A program made the translations under genes and the position numbers. From positions 39,870 through 103,869 of the forward strand of contig JAYRYZ010000020.1 in the NCBI GenBank assembly GCA_041916775.1: a stretch of 64,000 nt of DNA, written 5' to 3'. Below, piece by piece: positions 8,567-18,370 of the stretch (the stretch's first letter is position 1; each line of letters begins with the position of its first letter). This DNA is from UBA2357 sp041916775. GTDB taxonomy: Bacteria > Pseudomonadota > Gammaproteobacteria > Burkholderiales > Rhodocyclaceae. The notes beneath the pieces were generated by a model. That model ran no database searches, was not told where the DNA came from, and worked only from the letters and a program-made list of their open reading frames with translations.

Positions 8567-9001
8567 TTGAAGATCCTCGTTCTCAACGGCATCAACCTCG
8601 ACATGTTCGGCAAGCGCGACCCCGCGCAATACGGCACCATCACGCTTGCCGAGATCGACGCGCGGCTGCAGGCGCTCGCCGCCGAGCTCGGGGTGGCGGT
8701 CGAGAGCTTCCAGAGCAACATCGAAGGCGAACTGTGCCAGCGCATCCACCGCGCCTTCGCCGAAAAGGTGGACGCAGTGGTGATCAACGCCGGCGCCTGG
8801 ACGCATTACAGCTACGGCATCCGCGACGCGCTCGCGATCCTCACCTGCCCGATCGTCGAGGTGCACATGTCCAACATCCATGCGCGCGAACCGTTCCGCC
8901 ATGTGTCGGTGTTCAGCGAAATCGTGCGCGGCCAGATCTGCGGCTTCGGGGTGGACAGTTACCTGCTGGGCCTGCGCGCCGCGGTCGCGGCGGCGGCCTG
9001 A
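8567..9001 (+). CDS. aroQ: Type II 3-dehydroquinate dehydratase, divergent
   Basis: Third step of the shikimate pathway (3-dehydroquinate to 3-dehydroshikimate), cytoplasmic dodecamer. 144 residues from TTG at 8567, which follows GTGGAG with good spacing; a GTG at 8558 is the alternative. Active-site elements are present: Arg17 and Tyr22 in the flexible loop (GKRDPAQYG), INAGAWTHYSYGIRDAL, and EVHMSNIHAREPFRH with the catalytic His. The usual NGPNLN reads NGINLD and LG reads FG, so this belongs to a divergent AroQ branch. The accB-accC genes that commonly follow aroQ in proteobacteria are absent; a decayed sensor fragment precedes it and a sensor kinase follows. Confidence 0.87.
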   Translation: MKILVLNGINLDMFGKRDPAQYGTITLAEIDARLQALAAELGVAVESFQSNIEGELCQRIHRAFAEKVDAVVINAGAWTHYSYGIRDALAILTCPIVEVHMSNIHAREPFRHVSVFSEIVRGQICGFGVDSYLLGLRAAVAAAA

Positions 9002-9062
9002 GGATCGGCTTGGCCGAGCGTATCGCGCATCTGCTGCGACTGAGATCTTCATGGCAGGGGCG

Positions 9063-11072
9063 ATGATCTGGCGCCTTGCGCTGTTGTTCGGCTTGATGCT
9101 GTCAGGGCCGCCCGGACTTGCCGACCAGGCGATTCCACCGCGCGTGCTGGGGCTGGATATCCCGTACGCGCTTTTCCATGATGCATCGGGCGCGCTGGAT
9201 GTGGATGCGGTGGCAGCGCTGCCGGACACCGCCTTCATCCCACAGAGCGGTAGCCTGGCACTCGGCTACATTGGCGGCGCGGCCTGGCTGCGCTTCAGCC
9301 TCCCGGATACGGGGGCCGCGGGGACGGAGTGGTGGCTGGAACTGCATCCGCCCATCCTCGACTCCATCCGCCTCCATGAGTGGCATGGAGGCGGATGGCG
9401 GGTACGTCATGCGGGCGATCGCTTGCCCTACGGCTCGCGCGAGGTGCCCCACCGCAACTTCGTCTTCCGGCTTGCGCCAGCGGAAGGGCAGAGGCGGGAT
9501 CTCATCTATCTTCGTGTGGAGAGCGTCAGCTCGCTGTACCTCATCGGAACGCTGCATTCCGCTGCCGGGTTCGTCCAGCGCAGCACTGCAGTGGCGATGA
9601 AGTGGGGGCTCTACTTCGGCTCGCTCACGATCGCGCTCGCGTTCATGCTCGCGATGGTGGCGATCAAGCGCAGCCGACCCTACCTGGCGCTGTCGGCGGC
9701 GCTGGTGATGAACGGTCTGCATGTCGCGAACTCGCAGGGCTTCCTGACTCAGTGGCTGTGGGCGATGCGCCCGGCCTGGGGCGACGCGAGCATCGGCTGA
9801 ACGGGGGGGCTCGCGATGGCGACGCTGCTGTGGTCGCTGCGCGAGTTCCTTACCCGCGACGCGGGGCCGCGCTGGGCGGACCGGCTGTATCTGCTGGCGA
9901 TCGCCTGCTGCGGTCTGGTACCCTTTTCGACCTACCTCGACCTGTACGGGCCGACGATGCAGTCGGCGCTGCTGCTGTTCCTGTGCGGGCTGGTGGGCGG
10001 GCTGTTGTTGCTGGCATCGCGCTGGCAGCGTGCAGGTCGCTTCGAGTGGGTGCTCGGGCTGGCGGTACTGGCAACCCTGCTGGCCTACCTGACGGTGTTC
10101 CTGCCGCTCTCGGGCGTCGCGGCTGCGTCGATCAACCTGCCGCTCACGCGGAGCTCCGTCTTCATCTTTCTCGCTCTGCTGGCCGCCACGGTGCTGCTGC
10201 TTGAGGTCCGCCAGACCTACGCAGCCCTGCTGGCCGAGAAGTCGCGCGCGCTGGCGCAGGCCACCGAGGCCGAGCGGGTGCTGGAGCGGCGGGTGGATGA
10301 GCGCACGCGCGCGCTGAGCACGCTCAATCAGGAGTTGGCGCGCCTCGAGGCCGACCAGCGCCAGTTCAACTCGATGCTCTCGCACGAGGTCCGCTCTCCG
10401 CTTGCAGTGGTGGATGCGACCGCCGAACTGCTCGCGCAGCGCCTCGGCAGCGGTGACGAACGCCTGCCGCTGGTGGCGCGCATCCGACGCGCTGCCGCGC
10501 GGCTGAGCAACTTCTTCGACAACTGCCTAACGCGTGACCGCATCGACGGCGGCCGCTTCGTCATGCACCGCGAGACGCTGGCGCCGGCCGAGCTCGTGCA
10601 TTGGGCACGCGAGTCGGCGCAGCTGCTCGCCGACGGACATCGCATCGAGCTGTCGATCGCAGAGCCGCTGCCGATGCTGAAGGCCGATCCGGTGCTGTTG
10701 CGCATCGCGTTGATGAACCTGCTGTCGAATGCCGTCAAGTACAGTCCTGCAGGGGCACGGGTCTGCATCGCTGCCGCCTGTGCGGATGATCGTCTGACGA
10801 TCGAGGTGTGCGACGAGGGCAACGGCATTCCGGAGGACGAGATGCAACAGATCTTCGAACGCTTCCGGCGCGGACGGAGCGCCGCCGGTACCGCCGGTGC
10901 AGGGCTGGGCCTCGCGGTTGCGCGCCGTATCGTGGAGCTGCATGGTGGCGAGCTCGCGGTGTGCAACGGCTCTGCAACCGGGGGTCCGGGAGCCTGCTTC
11001 AGCATCACGCTCCCGCTTGGCGATGCCCGCGCTGGCGCGGCCGCGGGGCAAGAGCCGAGCCGGCAAGCATGA
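9063..11072 (+). pseudogene. 7TMR-DISM histidine kinase interrupted by an in-frame TGA
   Basis: One continuous frame (9063-11072) reads as a membrane sensor kinase except for TGA at 9798-9800. The N-terminus has a signal peptide (MIWRLALLFGLMLSG) and a DISMED2-like periplasmic domain. The 7TM region starts at about MKWGLYFGSLTIALAF and is broken in its third helix after GDASIG. It resumes with TGGLAMATLLWSLREFL, four more helices, a coiled coil, HisKA (SHEVRSPLAV) and HATPase boxes (LLSNAVKYSP, DEGNGIPEDE, GAGLGLAVARR). GGC-TGA-ACG is one change from GGC-TGG-ACG (Trp). The kinase part (ATG 9825) could in principle be translated alone. The ATG at 9051 is an alternative start. The response regulator overlaps by four bases. 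Confidence 0.82.
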
Positions 11073-11821
11073 ATCGGCGTATCCGCATTGCCATCGTCGA
11101 GGACGACGCCGATCTGCGCGAAACCACCGAGGCGCTGCTGGACGCCGCCGGATACGCGGTGTGGGGCGTTGCGAGCGCCGAAGCCTTCTACCGAAGGCTG
11201 GCAGCGGAACCGGCGGACATCGTGGTAATCGACATCGGCCTGCCCGGTGAGGACGGCTTGAGTGTGGCGAGGGTGTTGCAGGACAACCCCGCCATCGCGG
11301 TGATCATCGTCAGCGCCCGCGATGCCATGGACGACCGGCTCGCCGGCTTGCATGCAGGTGCCGACCGCTACCTGGTGAAGCCGGTGAACCCGGTCGAGCT
11401 GCGCGCGAACATCGAAGCGGTGACGCGGCGCATGCCGGGCGGAGCGCCATTCTCCGAGCCGGCCCACCTCACTCAGGCAGGACTGGCGCCCCGGTGTCCG
11501 CCGCTGTGGCTGCTCGACGGTGCGGGCTGGGTGTTGACCAGCCCGGCGGGGCGTTGTCTTGCGCTCACGGCGCGCGAGTATGCGCTGCTCGCATTCCTTG
11601 TCGAGGCGCGCGGCGAGCCGGTACGCAAGCAGGTGCTTGCCGAGCAACTCTTCGGAGCGCGCGTGGCCAACGGCGGCGAGCGTCTGAACGTGATGGTCGC
11701 ACGGCTGCGCCGTAAGGCGGCGGAGGCGCTGGAGGAGGAGCTTCCGGTCCGCACAGCGCATCACGTCGGCTACGCCTTCGCCGCAGCTGCATGCATTGTG
11801 TCCGCCACGCGTTCGGGCTAG
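11069..11821 (+). CDS. OmpR-family response regulator
   Basis: 250 residues with an ATGA overlap onto the kinase stop, so it is the partner of the interrupted 7TMR-DISM kinase. The receiver domain (IAIVEDDADLRETTEALL) has the acceptor Asp in VVIDIGLPGEDG and the switch Lys in YLVKPVNP. The C-terminal winged helix (LTAREYALLAFLVEARGEPVRKQVLAEQLF, then LNVMVARLRRKA and the HHVGYAF wing) is of OmpR/PhoB type. The linker is rather long and Pro-rich. Targets are unknown. If the kinase is dead, this regulator may be orphaned or cross-activated. Confidence 0.9.
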   Translation: MNRRIRIAIVEDDADLRETTEALLDAAGYAVWGVASAEAFYRRLAAEPADIVVIDIGLPGEDGLSVARVLQDNPAIAVIIVSARDAMDDRLAGLHAGADRYLVKPVNPVELRANIEAVTRRMPGGAPFSEPAHLTQAGLAPRCPPLWLLDGAGWVLTSPAGRCLALTAREYALLAFLVEARGEPVRKQVLAEQLFGARVANGGERLNVMVARLRRKAAEALEEELPVRTAHHVGYAFAAAACIVSATRSG

Positions 11822-11991
11822 CGCGCGTTGCAGTGGAGGACATTTTGGTGCCTGGGGGATGCGGGTCGATGCAATGAAATGCAAGGAAAAGGCAGATTCA
11901 GAAAGGATGATTCAATTGATAATTTGGCTTTATCTTCTTGAGCGTCGCCATGATCTTGCTGACTTCGTCGAAACCAACCTCTCGCGCCGCG

Positions 11992-13578
11992 ATGCGCAGG
12001 CGTTTCATGATGCCGCGCACTAGACATTTTGCATTCGCATTTGCCTGCCTCAGCTTCGCCACGGGTGTGCAGGCCGCCCCCATCAGTGATGCCGCAGTGA
12101 CGTTAAGCGACTATGGGGTCGGGGCGACGAACACCACCGCAACCTTCAGCTTCACGATGGTGTCGTCGATCTCGGCTGGAAACACCGGCGCCAACGCGCG
12201 CCAGATCCGCTTCTGGATGCCGAGCTTCAATGACTGGTTTCCCAGTACCTTGGGGTTCAACATCAATGGCACCTGTCCATCCGCTGTGACCATCAAGGTT
12301 GATGACATCGTCAGAACCCCGGCCGAGCTTGGGATCACGTTTTGCGGTAGCCCTGCCGGGCATGCCCTGCTGTTGTCCTTCGAGGACGGAACAGGATCCG
12401 GCATTTCTTCTGGAGCAAGGGTCGAGATCGAAGTGAGCGATGCGGTCACCGTCTTCGATACCTCATCGGGCAACCAGATGTTCATCTTCGGGGTCAATGA
12501 TGGCAACGGCGACCCTATCGACGACGCTGACCCGATGCCTTTGGTCATCAACAACTTTCGGCCCGTTGCCGGCAGCGTCTCCGTCGCGGGCAATCCCGAG
12601 GCCGGCAGCACCCTGACAGGCAGCTATACCTATTCGGATACGGAATCCGACCCCGAGAGCGGTACGACCTTCCGCTGGGTGCGTAACGAGGTGAGCACGG
12701 GCGTGGCCGGCGGCACCACGGTCGGAAGCGCCTCGACCCACGACACGGTCGAGGGCGATGTCGGCAGCTTCCTCTTCTTCTGCGTCACTCCGGGCAGTTC
12801 GACCGGAACACTCCGCGGGGTCGAGGTCTGCTCGGCGGCAGCCGGACCGGTGACGGCGCCGCCGCAGGACGGAAGCTGCGGCACGGCAGCGGGGCAGAGC
12901 TTCGCCGCCGTCCCCGCGACCGGCCTTTGCGCCGCCGGTAGTGCTGGTCCGGTCAGCGCAGGTGCGGGCGAATTCAGCTGGACGTGTGCCGGTCAGGCAG
13001 GTGGTAACGACTCGGACTTGTGTGTTGCGAGCTGGGCAGACATCGGCGATGGTGGCAGTGCCGCGGTCTCTGCACCTGTGCAGGGCGCCGGCTGGGCGTT
13101 GGTCTCCGCGTCGGTGGGCGCCACCCCGCCGGCGCCTGTGCCTGCCGGGTTCGTGCTCCCCAACGGAGTCGCGAGCTTCGTGCTGGATTCGGGAACGGCC
13201 GGCTCGAATGCCACCGTCGTCATCCAATACACCCAGCCGGTGCCGGAAGGGGCGGTGTACATGAAGTACGGTCCCTCGCCCGAAGGTTTCCAATGTTCCG
13301 GCGCTGCGTGCGCGCAGGACCACTGGTATGCCCTCCCGCCCGAGCGGGCCGTGTTTGCACCGGATCGGCTCAGCGTGACGCTCACGCTCCAGGACGGCGG
13401 CATCGGCGACGCAGATCTCGCTGCGAATGCCAGCATCACTGATCCGGGCGGGCCGGCGGTGCCCGCGGCCGGCGAGGCACGGCCGATTCCGGCAGTATCC
13501 CTTGGCGGCCTGACGCTCTTGGGCGGGCTGGTGGGCGTGGCGACGCTGCTGCAGCGACGCAGGCTGCGCAGGCTGTGA
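11992..13578 (+). CDS. Exported protein with choice-of-anchor-U-like domain and IPTL-CTERM-like sorting tail
   Basis: About 528 residues from ATG 11992 (ATG 12007 is an alternative; neither has a strong ribosome site). It has a signal peptide (FAFAFACLSFATGVQA before APIS), an N-terminal domain of unknown type, an Ig-like segment (PVAGSVSVAGNPEAGSTLTG) and a Cys-rich module (GSCGTAAGQSF..LCAAGSAGPV..WTCAG). A domain like 'choice-of-anchor U' follows, with YMKYGPSPEGF, HWYALPP and LQDGGIGDADLAANASITDPGG. The C-terminus is IPAVSLGGLTLLGGLVGV followed by RRRLRRL, the hydrophobic helix plus basic cluster of IPTL-CTERM/PEP-CTERM-like tails recognised by exosortase-type enzymes. It is probably a surface or matrix protein. 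No exosortase is in the window. The 170 bases before it are AT-rich with no clear gene. Confidence 0.72.
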   Translation: MRRRFMMPRTRHFAFAFACLSFATGVQAAPISDAAVTLSDYGVGATNTTATFSFTMVSSISAGNTGANARQIRFWMPSFNDWFPSTLGFNINGTCPSAVTIKVDDIVRTPAELGITFCGSPAGHALLLSFEDGTGSGISSGARVEIEVSDAVTVFDTSSGNQMFIFGVNDGNGDPIDDADPMPLVINNFRPVAGSVSVAGNPEAGSTLTGSYTYSDTESDPESGTTFRWVRNEVSTGVAGGTTVGSASTHDTVEGDVGSFLFFCVTPGSSTGTLRGVEVCSAAAGPVTAPPQDGSCGTAAGQSFAAVPATGLCAAGSAGPVSAGAGEFSWTCAGQAGGNDSDLCVASWADIGDGGSAAVSAPVQGAGWALVSASVGATPPAPVPAGFVLPNGVASFVLDSGTAGSNATVVIQYTQPVPEGAVYMKYGPSPEGFQCSGAACAQDHWYALPPERAVFAPDRLSVTLTLQDGGIGDADLAANASITDPGGPAVPAAGEARPIPAVSLGGLTLLGGLVGVATLLQRRRLRRL

Positions 13579-13817
13579 AATCCGCCACAGGCGCGTCGCC
13601 TGGCGCGGCGCGCGATCGCCTGAGCGGCTGCAAGCCGCGCTACAATTCACATCACCAATAACATCAATAGCGCGGAAATGCGTTACGCCATGCCGGCGTG
13701 CGCATTCGTGCACCTGTCTCCCCGCAGGGAATATCGATGGTCAGCGCTTGATGTGTGCTGTCCGTCCTTCATGCCATCCGCCCGGTCGCGCGTCGGGCGC
13801 AGCAGAGGGAGATCGTC

Positions 13818-16800
13818 ATGTTCGGCAAGCACCGCCCTCACGCCCCGTCGTCCCCGTCCCGTCTCGTGCGGCTGTTTCTGATCGTATGCCTTGCGCTCGG
13901 TGCCCAGCATTGGGGCAGCGCCCCGGCATGGGCGCAGGAAACACAGGACCCCGTCGTCGGCCAGATCCAGGTGCCGACCAGCAAACCGGCCGAGAAGAAG
14001 GCGCCGGTCGACCCCGAGGCGGTGAAGCGGCTGGAGGCGCGCGCCGGTGCGCTGATGAAGACCGAGTCCGACTGGCACGCGGCCTATGTGCGCGACCCGG
14101 GCGAGGCGCTGTCGCCCGAGGCGCAGGCGACGCTGAAGCTCGCCACCGATGCCGGCTACGACCGCACCCAGGCGCTGCATGACCTCGCCAGCGGCGGCGA
14201 GCGGGTGCGGCCGCTGATCCGCAACCTGGATGTGGGTCGACACGAGCTTCTGAAGCACATCTACCAGCGCGCGATGATCATCGCCAACCAGCGACTTGCC
14301 GAGCAGAACCTGTCGCCGCTCGCGCGCTTGCAGGCGGTGAACGCCGGTGGCACCGGCGACTACACCCGCGATCAGGACATCACCGTGTTCGCCGGCGACG
14401 AGGTGCGCGAGAAGGCGTTCTTCGATGCAGTCGAGACCGTCGCGCGCGGTGAGCTGGGGCTCGTCGCCGACGTGAAGCCCACCGGCGGCATCGACTTTCC
14501 GCAGCTCGAGGTGACCTTCTTCCGCGGCAGCAACGATCTGCCGGACGCACGCTTCGCGACCGATGTCGAGGAGTTCGCGCTGCGCTACGAGAAGGCGATC
14601 GCCAACCAGGCGGCCGACCGCGAGGCCTACAAGGGCGGCGGGGCGGACATCGAGGTGAAGGGCCGGCGTGTGCCGGGCAAGATGCATGTGCAGCAGTTCA
14701 GCTGGGAGAACGGCAGACCGGTGTACGTTGCCGAGACGCCGCGCAACTTCCGCGAGGGCGCGAGCATGTTTTCCGGCACCGCGCCGGAGCGCTGGCAGCG
14801 CTTCGAGCGTGCGGCGCACATCTTCAGCGACTACGTGCAGGCGCGCCAGCACTCGGAGGGGGCGCACCAGGATCTCTCCAAGGGCGCGCTCAAGTACGCC
14901 GGGCGCGGCATCGAGCATCTCTGCGCGATCTACGGCATGAAGCCCTGGCCGGAGCTGCAGCCGGCCGACCGCAACGCGCTGCTGCGGCGCATCTGGCCGC
15001 ATCTGGACCCGAACGGCGGGCAGGGCGCGCGCATCTTCGCGCAGATCGGCGAGGCTCTGGATGCGGCGGTGGAGGTCAAGACGCGCAAGACGCTGCCTTC
15101 CGGCATGGCGGCGGACCGGCTCGAAAAGGCCGACAAGATCGCGCTCGGCTTTCTGCAGAACGCCACCGCGCTGACGCTCTCGCGCATGGCGCAGGACATG
15201 CTGAATCCGCCCGCCTACGACTCGCGTGCGATGCGCGCGGCCGCAGGCGCCGCGTGGGACAGCATGTCGGCGGTGGAGCGCTTCCGCTTCGCGCGTGAGC
15301 GCGACGAGACCTTCCGTGCCGCGACCGGGCGCGCGAGCATGGAGAACCTGCTCGTCGCGGTGTCGCTGCTGCGCGGCATGGACGTGCAGGGCGGGGTGAG
15401 GCTGCGCGACCAGCCGGGCAAGCGCATGTTCGCGCTGGCGGTGGCGCAGGCCGATCCGGAGCTGCGGCCGATCCTGAACCTCGCCGGCGACTACGCCGAG
15501 GCCTGGGTGCGGCGTCAGCAGAGCAGCGACCCGCAGGTGCGCGCCGAGGCCGAGCGCGATCTGATGCGGGTGCGCAGCGAGCTGAAGCGTGTGCTGCCGC
15601 TCGCACCCGCCGAGATGCCCAGCGTCGCACTGCTGCGCAAGGCGGTGAGCGACGGTCCGGCCACGGTGTTACGCGCCGAGTCGGGCCGTGGCCGCGCCTG
15701 GTTGCCGCCGCAGGCGGTGGAGATCCGCGACGCCTTCATGGCCCACCTGGATGCGGTGTTCCCGAGTCATGCCGAGGAGTGGCGCGGCTTTCGCGCCAAC
15801 GTCGAGCAACTCGGCATGAAGGGTTACGTCGCCCGCCGAGTGCTCGACGAGGCCTTCCAGTGGGATACGCTGGCCGACGCGCTGACGCTGGTCGAGATGT
15901 ACCAGGGGGGGGCGAGCTGGCAGGACTACGGCAGCTTCATCGGCATCAACCTGGTGTCGCGCATCCACTGGGGCGTCGGCCCGCTGATCCAGGCGGCCAC
16001 GGTGAAGGACGAGAAGGCGGTGAAGGATCTCGGCAAGAACCTGGTTTTCATGACGCTCTCGCGCGTGGTGCCGTGGGCGGCGACGGTGAAGATCGGTTTC
16101 GACGTGATGCGCGGCACGGTGGTGGTGACGGTGGGTTGGGCGGTGAACCAGGCCAACCTCGACACCATCGACGTGGTGTACACCGGCGAGGCCGGTCGCA
16201 TGGATGCCTCTGCCGCCGGCACGGTGCGCGGCCGTCTGCGCGACTCGGGCGTGAGCGTGCTGCAGGCGAAACATGTGCGGCGCATCCAGCCACCGGGCGA
16301 GCCGCTGACGATCGAGGTGGACCGCAATGCGGTGTATGTGGATGCCTTCCGCCGCTGGACCAGCGTGGACCCGGACGAGGTACCGCGCGCATCGCCGCCG
16401 CCCGCCAAGGTTGCCGGCTTCGTCGACGCGCATGATGCCTTCGTGCGCCTCCTGATGCGCCAGGCCGAGCAGTTCGGCCCCACCTGGGTGCAGGCGCCGG
16501 ACAAGCCCTTCGTGCCGATCCGGCTCGACGAGAAGGAGGTCGAGGCGGTGCTGAAGAAGCTCGAACCCTACATCACCGCTGCCGTCGCGCCGGAGGTGGA
16601 GCGCGTGCTGTCCGAGGCCGGCGTGCGTGGCTATCGTTCGATCATGGAGGAGGAGGGCACCGACGTCATCCGCGAGGGGCTCGTGCGCCGCTACGCCGCC
16701 GACGTGCTGGGCGGCATGATCCAGCACTGGCAGGTGCTGATCACTGCGCAGATCCTCGCCGCGCGCGATATCGAGCGCACCGCGATGTTCCAGGACATGG

Positions 16801-18191
16801 AACTCGTCGCGCGCCAGCTGCACGCGAAGTTCGAACCTTCGCCGACGCGCAAGCCGCCGCTGGAGATGCGCTTCGAGGGCAAGCGCCTGCGCCCCGCGCC
16901 GGCTCGGGCCCCGGCGCCGTCATCGCAGCTGGAGCGCATGCCCTGGCAGGTGTTCGCCCGGCTGGTCGGCATCGGTGAGGCTCACGCCCAGACGAACGTT
17001 GCGCCGGACGAAGCGGCCGATCTGGCCGATGTGGCCGAGGTCGCCGTCGACGACGGCCTCAGCTTCTCGCTCGATGCGAAGGTGAGCGGGCTCGCCACCG
17101 AAGAGGGTGCCGTCCTCGATGGCGCCGAGCCCTTGCGCCTGCGCGTGTTCCTGGAGGGTCAGGGCGATTTCGGCGACGCCGAGCGGCCGATCGGCTTCGA
17201 CGTGCAGACGCAGACGCTGAAGAAGGTCTCTTCCGGCACGCCGGGCGCGGTCGACGACGGCAGCCTCAAGCCCGGCGATGTGGTCGAGGACCGGATCGTC
17301 GTCCGCGCGCTCGCCGCGGAGGGCAGCGGCCCCGAGCTCGCGCGCAAGGAGATCGTGGTGCGCGTGCGCATCCCGGGCGAGCAGGGCACGATGTCGGTGC
17401 CGCTCTACCGTCACGAAGAGAAGCGCCGCGATGGCAGCATCAAGGAACGCTACACCTACTTCAAGCGCTTCCCGGGCATGCCCGAGGCGTGGAAGAGCGA
17501 TGGCACCGAGGTCTACCACGGGGATTACGAGGTCTTCAACGGCGACGGCAGCCTGGGCGAGCGTCGTCCGTACCAGTACGGCGTGCTGGACGGCAAGCTC
17601 GAGTTCTTCAACAGCAAGGGTCAGCTATACCATGAGGTGCCCTATGTGAAGGGCGTCACCCACGGCGACGACATCCGCTACGACCCGGACAGCTCGGGGC
17701 GTCAGGTGTATCGCTACGTCAACGGGCGCGTCATGGAGATGATTGCGACGGGCACGCGCGGGCAATCCTTCGTGCATATCACCTACAACCCGACACCGAC
17801 CGCAGATCAGCCGCTTGCGACCAGCGGCACGGCGAAGCGCTGGTGGCCGGGCGGGCAGGTGAGATGGGAGGGCAGCTACGCCGAAGCGGACCAGGATCTC
17901 AACACACTGGGTGGCCTGCGCGGCGAGGAAATACGTGGCAAGACCGGCCCCTGGCGCGGCTACCACGAGAACGGACAGCTTGCGTTCGAGGGCAGCTACA
18001 CCAAGGGCAAGGAGGACGGCACGCACAAGCGCTACGACGAACAGGGCCGGATACTCGCAAGCGAGATCTACCGCATGGGTGTCGCCGAAGGGCGCTGGCA
18101 GTACTGGGATTACGGCATCGGGCGAATCGAGCGGATCGACTACGCAAACGGCTCGGTCGTCGAACGCAGCTACGAGGACTTGACCGAGTGA
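13818..18191 (+). CDS. Very large exported protein with C-terminal MORN-like repeats, function unknown
   Basis: About 1,457 residues. The ATG at 13818 has GAGGGAGA in front; an earlier in-frame codon at 13755 lacks one. It has a signal peptide (RLVRLFLIVCLALG..APAWA, cleavage near residue 39). A long, mostly helical charged region without a recognised domain spans residues 40-1020, including one hydrophobic stretch around 740-780 (VVPWAATVKIGFDVMRGTVVV). A Pro/Ala linker follows at about 1020-1060, then an acidic beta-rich domain. At 1230-1455 there are repeated YxNGxxxxxGxY/GxW units (WEGSYAEADQ, ENGQLAFEGSYTKGKEDGTH, MGVAEGRWQYWD) typical of the MORN_2/YwqK-like class. It stands alone, with a weak TACAAT -10 candidate at 13641. 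No enzyme motif was found. It may be a periplasmic or secreted scaffold or effector; I do not assign a function. Confidence 0.75.
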   Translation: MFGKHRPHAPSSPSRLVRLFLIVCLALGAQHWGSAPAWAQETQDPVVGQIQVPTSKPAEKKAPVDPEAVKRLEARAGALMKTESDWHAAYVRDPGEALSPEAQATLKLATDAGYDRTQALHDLASGGERVRPLIRNLDVGRHELLKHIYQRAMIIANQRLAEQNLSPLARLQAVNAGGTGDYTRDQDITVFAGDEVREKAFFDAVETVARGELGLVADVKPTGGIDFPQLEVTFFRGSNDLPDARFATDVEEFALRYEKAIANQAADREAYKGGGADIEVKGRRVPGKMHVQQFSWENGRPVYVAETPRNFREGASMFSGTAPERWQRFERAAHIFSDYVQARQHSEGAHQDLSKGALKYAGRGIEHLCAIYGMKPWPELQPADRNALLRRIWPHLDPNGGQGARIFAQIGEALDAAVEVKTRKTLPSGMAADRLEKADKIALGFLQNATALTLSRMAQDMLNPPAYDSRAMRAAAGAAWDSMSAVERFRFARERDETFRAATGRASMENLLVAVSLLRGMDVQGGVRLRDQPGKRMFALAVAQADPELRPILNLAGDYAEAWVRRQQSSDPQVRAEAERDLMRVRSELKRVLPLAPAEMPSVALLRKAVSDGPATVLRAESGRGRAWLPPQAVEIRDAFMAHLDAVFPSHAEEWRGFRANVEQLGMKGYVARRVLDEAFQWDTLADALTLVEMYQGGASWQDYGSFIGINLVSRIHWGVGPLIQAATVKDEKAVKDLGKNLVFMTLSRVVPWAATVKIGFDVMRGTVVVTVGWAVNQANLDTIDVVYTGEAGRMDASAAGTVRGRLRDSGVSVLQAKHVRRIQPPGEPLTIEVDRNAVYVDAFRRWTSVDPDEVPRASPPPAKVAGFVDAHDAFVRLLMRQAEQFGPTWVQAPDKPFVPIRLDEKEVEAVLKKLEPYITAAVAPEVERVLSEAGVRGYRSIMEEEGTDVIREGLVRRYAADVLGGMIQHWQVLITAQILAARDIERTAMFQDMELVARQLHAKFEPSPTRKPPLEMRFEGKRLRPAPARAPAPSSQLERMPWQVFARLVGIGEAHAQTNVAPDEAADLADVAEVAVDDGLSFSLDAKVSGLATEEGAVLDGAEPLRLRVFLEGQGDFGDAERPIGFDVQTQTLKKVSSGTPGAVDDGSLKPGDVVEDRIVVRALAAEGSGPELARKEIVVRVRIPGEQGTMSVPLYRHEEKRRDGSIKERYTYFKRFPGMPEAWKSDGTEVYHGDYEVFNGDGSLGERRPYQYGVLDGKLEFFNSKGQLYHEVPYVKGVTHGDDIRYDPDSSGRQVYRYVNGRVMEMIATGTRGQSFVHITYNPTPTADQPLATSGTAKRWWPGGQVRWEGSYAEADQDLNTLGGLRGEEIRGKTGPWRGYHENGQLAFEGSYTKGKEDGTHKRYDEQGRILASEIYRMGVAEGRWQYWDYGIGRIERIDYANGSVVERSYEDLTE

Positions 18192-18370
18192 CCTTGCCCG
18201 CGCGACGGTGATCCCGTGATTCTTCGGGTGATGCTGCAGAGCGCATCGGGCCGATTCTTCTCGTGCGCAGCCTGTCGGGTGTGACGAGCGGCGGCGCGAC
18301 CGCACCCCCACCCGCATCCGCCAGTCCGACCACGCGACACGCGGGCGCAGTGTCGCCCCCTTGGTCGTGC

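Noticed and set aside
11900..12030. Short minus-strand frame (MKRLRIAAREVGFDEVSKIM...) and a 38-codon plus-strand frame before the IPTL-type gene
   Set aside because: Both have plausible composition but no family match, and both overlap the signal-peptide coding region of the exported protein.
13624..13638. GCGGCT-GCA-AGCCGC hairpin as a terminator of the IPTL-type gene
   Set aside because: No T-run follows and a -10-like TACAAT comes directly after; too weak to call.
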